Source of the DNA: a candidate division WS6 bacterium GW2011_GWC2_36_7
Lineage (GTDB): Bacteria > Patescibacteriota > Dojkabacteria > SC72
NCBI GenBank assembly: GCA_000991805.1
Contig: LBSF01000056.1
Location: forward strand, 1 to 6,578
Length of the DNA stretch: 6,578 nt
Reading direction: 5' to 3'
A model generated the notes under the pieces. The model was not told the origin of the DNA, ran no database searches, and saw only the letters and a program-made list of their open reading frames with translations. The position numbers were made by a program, and so were the translations under genes. Shown here piece after piece: positions 4,064-6,578 of the stretch (positions are counted from its first letter, which is position 1; each line of letters opens with the position of its first letter).

Positions 4064-6578
4064 TTAATGGGTACCTACCCACCAAAATCCTTGCTTTGCA
4101 CCGCTACTATCAAGCCATTGGCCGTGTCTCATTAGTTGATCTATGGTAGGTCCTCCAGAATCATAGTCGACCTGTACTTGGCTAAGATATGGGGTTACAT
4201 TACTATCCCATGATGTAAATATTGTTTTGTATTGTACATATTGTGCGCTACTTGGAAATGATATGACCTCACTTGATGAATTTTTTAGATATCCTGTAGA
4301 TGATCTTAAATCGTCTATCCATATATTCCTTCCTTCGTTTCCATCGTTTAATCTAAAGGTTAGAAGGTTGGTTGCGTCAACTTGATTAGATATGGTTCTG
4401 TTTTTCACCGGTATATATTCTTTTTGCCATTTAAATACATCTGCATTTACGGTATATCCTCCTGATGGGAATGTTGATCCGCTATCCCATGATGATACTA
4501 CTACTGCTCCCGTACTTAGGTCTACAGTTGAAACTGTTCCTTGGGCTATGGATTCAGTGCCGTTGTAGTTTTCTTTAATTATGATTTTGTCACCAGGATA
4601 TAGCTCACTTCCTAAGGAAGGTAATCCATATTTTGTTGCATCGATATTGAATGAATAGTCACTTGAGTTACTAATTAGGTTACCACTGGCTAATCCTGCT
4701 CCAAATGTTACTGTTATATTGTGGGTTCTGAGGCCTACTTCATATGCTTGGCGAATTTGATCTGCGGTACGAGCGGTATTATCAATACGTACTTCATCAA
4801 TAGTACCATTAAAATATCTATCTGGGCCAAATCCTGATTGAGGATCTCTCCTTCCTATGACTAAACTTTTACTTGGCGATGCTATTGTGGCAGGAGCACT
4901 TGTCGATGTTCCAGACAATACACCATCTACATATATAGCAAGAAGATTAGAGCTAAAAACTCCAGCCACATGATGGAATTTATCATCATTAACTTTTACG
5001 GATGAACAAACCACAGGATATGCAGTCGGGGTACCATCTAATCCAGCACTCCAACATACGGTTCCGTCAGAGTTAAAGAGTAATAGGTAGCCTTTCCTAT
5101 TGTAACTAGCTTCATCGTGTCTTTCCACGATATGACCCACAGATGTGGTCGTAGTTTTTATCCACGCGGAAACTGTTATTGCTGTTGTAGGACCCAGAGC
5201 TGTATTACTACCGGCATTAATATAATCACTACTTCCATTGAAACTTCGAGCCCCACCCAATTTGCCACTACTCGTATATGTCGTGCCTGTTGGAGTTCCA
5301 TTATTTCCAGATCCAGAAACATCCTTAATATATGCCCCACTCCCCGAGATTTCGTCGATATGCCATAGTCCGACAGTATTGATATCCGGTTGGTAATTAG
5401 CAAATGCAGATTCTCCTAATGTGGTAGATAGATATGTACCTGGTCTGTCACTTGCTACATTAATAGCCATAGTATTCTTAGTAGATAGATCTATGGTATT
5501 TAGTGTTTGATTAATATATGAATCTTTACCTAATTTATATGATTCAGCTATTTCATTGGCTGTACGAGCTGTGTTTGACATACGAACCTCATCGATTAAA
5601 CCAGTAAAGAACCTTGGTGAATCAGAATATCTTCCTATCCAAAAAGTCTGACCAGAACTCGTAGGAGCTGTTCCATATGCCGTAGATACAGACAGAACAC
5701 CATTTATATATATCTGAGCCAAAGATCCTGTCCAAACACCAACAACATTTGTCCAAGTATTAGCAGGTATTACATAAGTGCTATTTGCTCTGACTGCTCC
5801 GTTAATATACAAATCCACTGTATTATCTGATTGGTAGAACAGCATATACCCGTTATATGGGCTAGCACTGATTTTTGCTACGATTGCACTATCTGTGCTA
5901 TTTTGTGTACTAGATCTATATATCCATGATTCTGCTGTAAATGCAGAAGAGAAATCTAACGTAGATGTAGTTCCAACAGATACAGAATCGCTGGTCCCAT
6001 TAAAACTTCTAGCCCCCCCTATCTTTCCTGTATTGGTATATGTAGTACCTGTTGGTGTTCCATGGTTCCCAGTAGTTCCACCTGTTTGTGTAGAAGGATA
6101 ACGAATAATTACAACACCCGAACCACCATTGCCTCCCGCATACCCATTCGCGCCACCACCTCCACCACCACCTAAACCATTAGTACCTATAGATCCTACT
6201 GCACCAAGCCCACCATTTCCGCCACCACCAGTTCCGCCAGTACCAGCAACCTCAGCTGATCTTTTTCCACCTCCACCACCTCCACCATATGTAACAGCAG
6301 ACCCTGTGATACTGTTACTAACACCATTTCCTCCGTTTCCCCCATATGCACCTGTAGATGCAGTACCAACTTGAGATGCACCACCGCCACCACCGCCGGC
6401 CTGATCAGTTAAAGTACCAGAAGATAGTCCATTACCACCAGCATATCCCTGACCTGCAGTTCCAGATGCACCCGTAAAGGTTCCAGAGAGCGAGCTTCCT
6501 CCTCCACCACCAGATCCACCAGATCCTGGAGCAGTAGTACTTGAACCATTGTATCCACCACCTCCTCCACCACCGGAA
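4064..6578 (-). CDS. Large surface protein with Gly-rich region and two LamG domains (N-terminus outside window)
   Basis: The frame is open from the window edge to TAA at 4066-4064, giving 837 visible residues; the ATG at 5845 is internal. Residues 1-161 are Gly-rich with runs of five to seven Gly, ending in GGSGVVIIRYP, as in Gly-rich domains of phage adhesins and bacterial surface proteins. LamG 1 (about 167-350; 6079-5528) has GGARSFNG, AESWIY, IYINGVLS and GLIDEVRMSNTART. LamG 2 (about 403-616; 5371-4730) has GLWHIDE, GGARSFNG, VSAWIK, IYVDGVLS and GTIDEVRIDNTART. These jelly-roll domains usually bind sugars or proteins, often with calcium. A beta-rich region follows, with PGDKIIIKE, WIDDLRSSTGYL and YVQYKTIFTS, then an aromatic tail (LMRHGQWLDSSGAKQGFWW). 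No membrane anchor or sorting motif is seen at the C-terminus. Location outside the cell is inferred from domain content; the ligand is unknown. Confidence 0.88.
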   Translation of the reverse strand, partial: SGGGGGGGYNGSSTTAPGSGGSGGGGGSSLSGTFTGASGTAGQGYAGGNGLSSGTLTDQAGGGGGGASQVGTASTGAYGGNGGNGVSNSITGSAVTYGGGGGGGKRSAEVAGTGGTGGGGNGGLGAVGSIGTNGLGGGGGGGANGYAGGNGGSGVVIIRYPSTQTGGTTGNHGTPTGTTYTNTGKIGGARSFNGTSDSVSVGTTSTLDFSSAFTAESWIYRSSTQNSTDSAIVAKISASPYNGYMLFYQSDNTVDLYINGAVRANSTYVIPANTWTNVVGVWTGSLAQIYINGVLSVSTAYGTAPTSSGQTFWIGRYSDSPRFFTGLIDEVRMSNTARTANEIAESYKLGKDSYINQTLNTIDLSTKNTMAINVASDRPGTYLSTTLGESAFANYQPDINTVGLWHIDEISGSGAYIKDVSGSGNNGTPTGTTYTSSGKLGGARSFNGSSDYINAGSNTALGPTTAITVSAWIKTTTTSVGHIVERHDEASYNRKGYLLLFNSDGTVCWSAGLDGTPTAYPVVCSSVKVNDDKFHHVAGVFSSNLLAIYVDGVLSGTSTSAPATIASPSKSLVIGRRDPQSGFGPDRYFNGTIDEVRIDNTARTADQIRQAYEVGLRTHNITVTFGAGLASGNLISNSSDYSFNIDATKYGLPSLGSELYPGDKIIIKENYNGTESIAQGTVSTVDLSTGAVVVSSWDSGSTFPSGGYTVNADVFKWQKEYIPVKNRTISNQVDATNLLTFRLNDGNEGRNIWIDDLRSSTGYLKNSSSEVISFPSSAQYVQYKTIFTSWDSNVTPYLSQVQVDYDSGGPTIDQLMRHGQWLDSSGAKQGFWWVGTH
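5236..5308 (-). repeat. Internal direct repeat, LamG 2 copy
   Basis: This 73-base segment encodes GNNGTPTGTTYT, SSGKLGG and ARSFNG near the N-terminal side of the second LamG domain. It aligns without gaps to 5998-6070 at roughly 77% identity by hand count (17 mismatches). It marks the domain duplication. Confidence 0.75.
5998..6070 (-). repeat. Internal direct repeat, LamG 1 copy
   Basis: This 73-base segment encodes GNHGTPTGTTYT, NTGKIGG and ARSFNG in the first LamG domain and pairs with 5236-5308. Just upstream, in coding sense, the first copy has the Gly-rich region where the second copy has a beta-strand segment (GLWHIDE). Confidence 0.75.
6116..6578 (-). repeat. In-frame polyglycine repeat region
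   Basis: The coding strand is dominated by GGT and GGA codons, seen as ACC and TCC on the plus strand. Runs of five to seven Gly begin at 6572, 6509, 6395, 6284 and 6170. The last four are spaced 114, 111 and 114 bases apart, so the degenerate unit is about 37-38 residues. Units contain phrases such as YAGGNG, AYGGNGGNG and GGGGNGG. The repeat continues beyond the window. It probably forms a polyglycine-type extended scaffold in the encoded protein. Confidence 0.8.

Noticed and set aside
4068..4081. Perfect inverted repeat TGGGTACCTACCCA at the end of the LamG protein gene
   Set aside because: The six-base arms leave only a two-base loop, no T run follows in the direction of transcription, and it lies inside codons next to the stop. 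A terminator is not supported.
5176..5403. Minus-strand open frame overlapping the LamG 2 coding region in another frame
   Set aside because: The LamG frame has clear domain homology through this stretch; the other frame shows no motif and is a shadow.
6129..6374. Plus-strand open frame rich in proline
   Set aside because: It is the antisense reading of the GGT/GGA glycine codons, begins with TTG and has no supporting signals.
4064..6578. Possible UGA=Gly recoding, considered because the protein is Gly-rich
   Set aside because: The frame uses GGN glycine codons with no in-frame UGA, and all complete genes end in TAA, so the standard bacterial code suffices.

Overview
All recognisable genes lie on the minus strand, so transcription runs from high to low coordinates. 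The DNA is AT-rich, intergenic gaps are about 20-46 bases, and every complete stop codon is TAA. The combination of a large Gly-rich/LamG surface protein, a membrane-anchored cyclophilin, ComEA/ComEC DNA-uptake parts, tight packing and starts without clear Shine-Dalgarno sites suggests a small-genome bacterium, perhaps of the Patescibacteria/Candidate Phyla Radiation. That placement is an inference from style, not proof. No in-frame UGA is needed in any gene, including the Gly-rich region, which argues against the UGA=Gly code of Gracilibacteria/Absconditabacteria.

Layout in transcription order. (1) Positions 6578-4064 hold the C-terminal 837 residues of a large, probably surface-exposed protein: a polyglycine-rich region ending in VVIIRYP, two LamG (concanavalin A-like) domains, a beta-rich C-terminal region and a short aromatic tail. 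Its N-terminus lies outside the window. (2) A good sigma70-type promoter (TTGGCA, 17-base spacer, TATAGT; 4061-4033) lies in the 41-base gap. It would start transcription only a few bases before the next ATG, giving a nearly leaderless mRNA. (3) Positions 4022-3360 encode a cyclophilin-type peptidyl-prolyl isomerase with one N-terminal membrane anchor. (4) Positions 3325-269 are one long ORF joining a ComEA-like part (membrane anchor, SLBB, half of the helix-hairpin-helix domain) to a full ComEC/Rec2 DNA channel with its metallo-beta-lactamase-like domain. (5) Two tandem tRNA-Arg genes follow, with anticodons GCG and UCG. (6) An unidentified coding region starts at 43 and runs off the left edge.

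The most notable point is the ComEA/ComEC junction. The ComEA helix-hairpin-helix domain breaks off after SRPYN. What looks like its missing C-terminus (LGQATYDKFKDNICI, then stop) is still present in another frame, overlapping a plausible independent comEC start at 2713. This suggests that two overlapping genes were fused by a small frame-changing deletion, either real or an assembly error. Functionally the window combines extracellular binding (LamG/Gly-rich protein), extracytoplasmic protein folding (cyclophilin) and DNA uptake (ComEA/ComEC).
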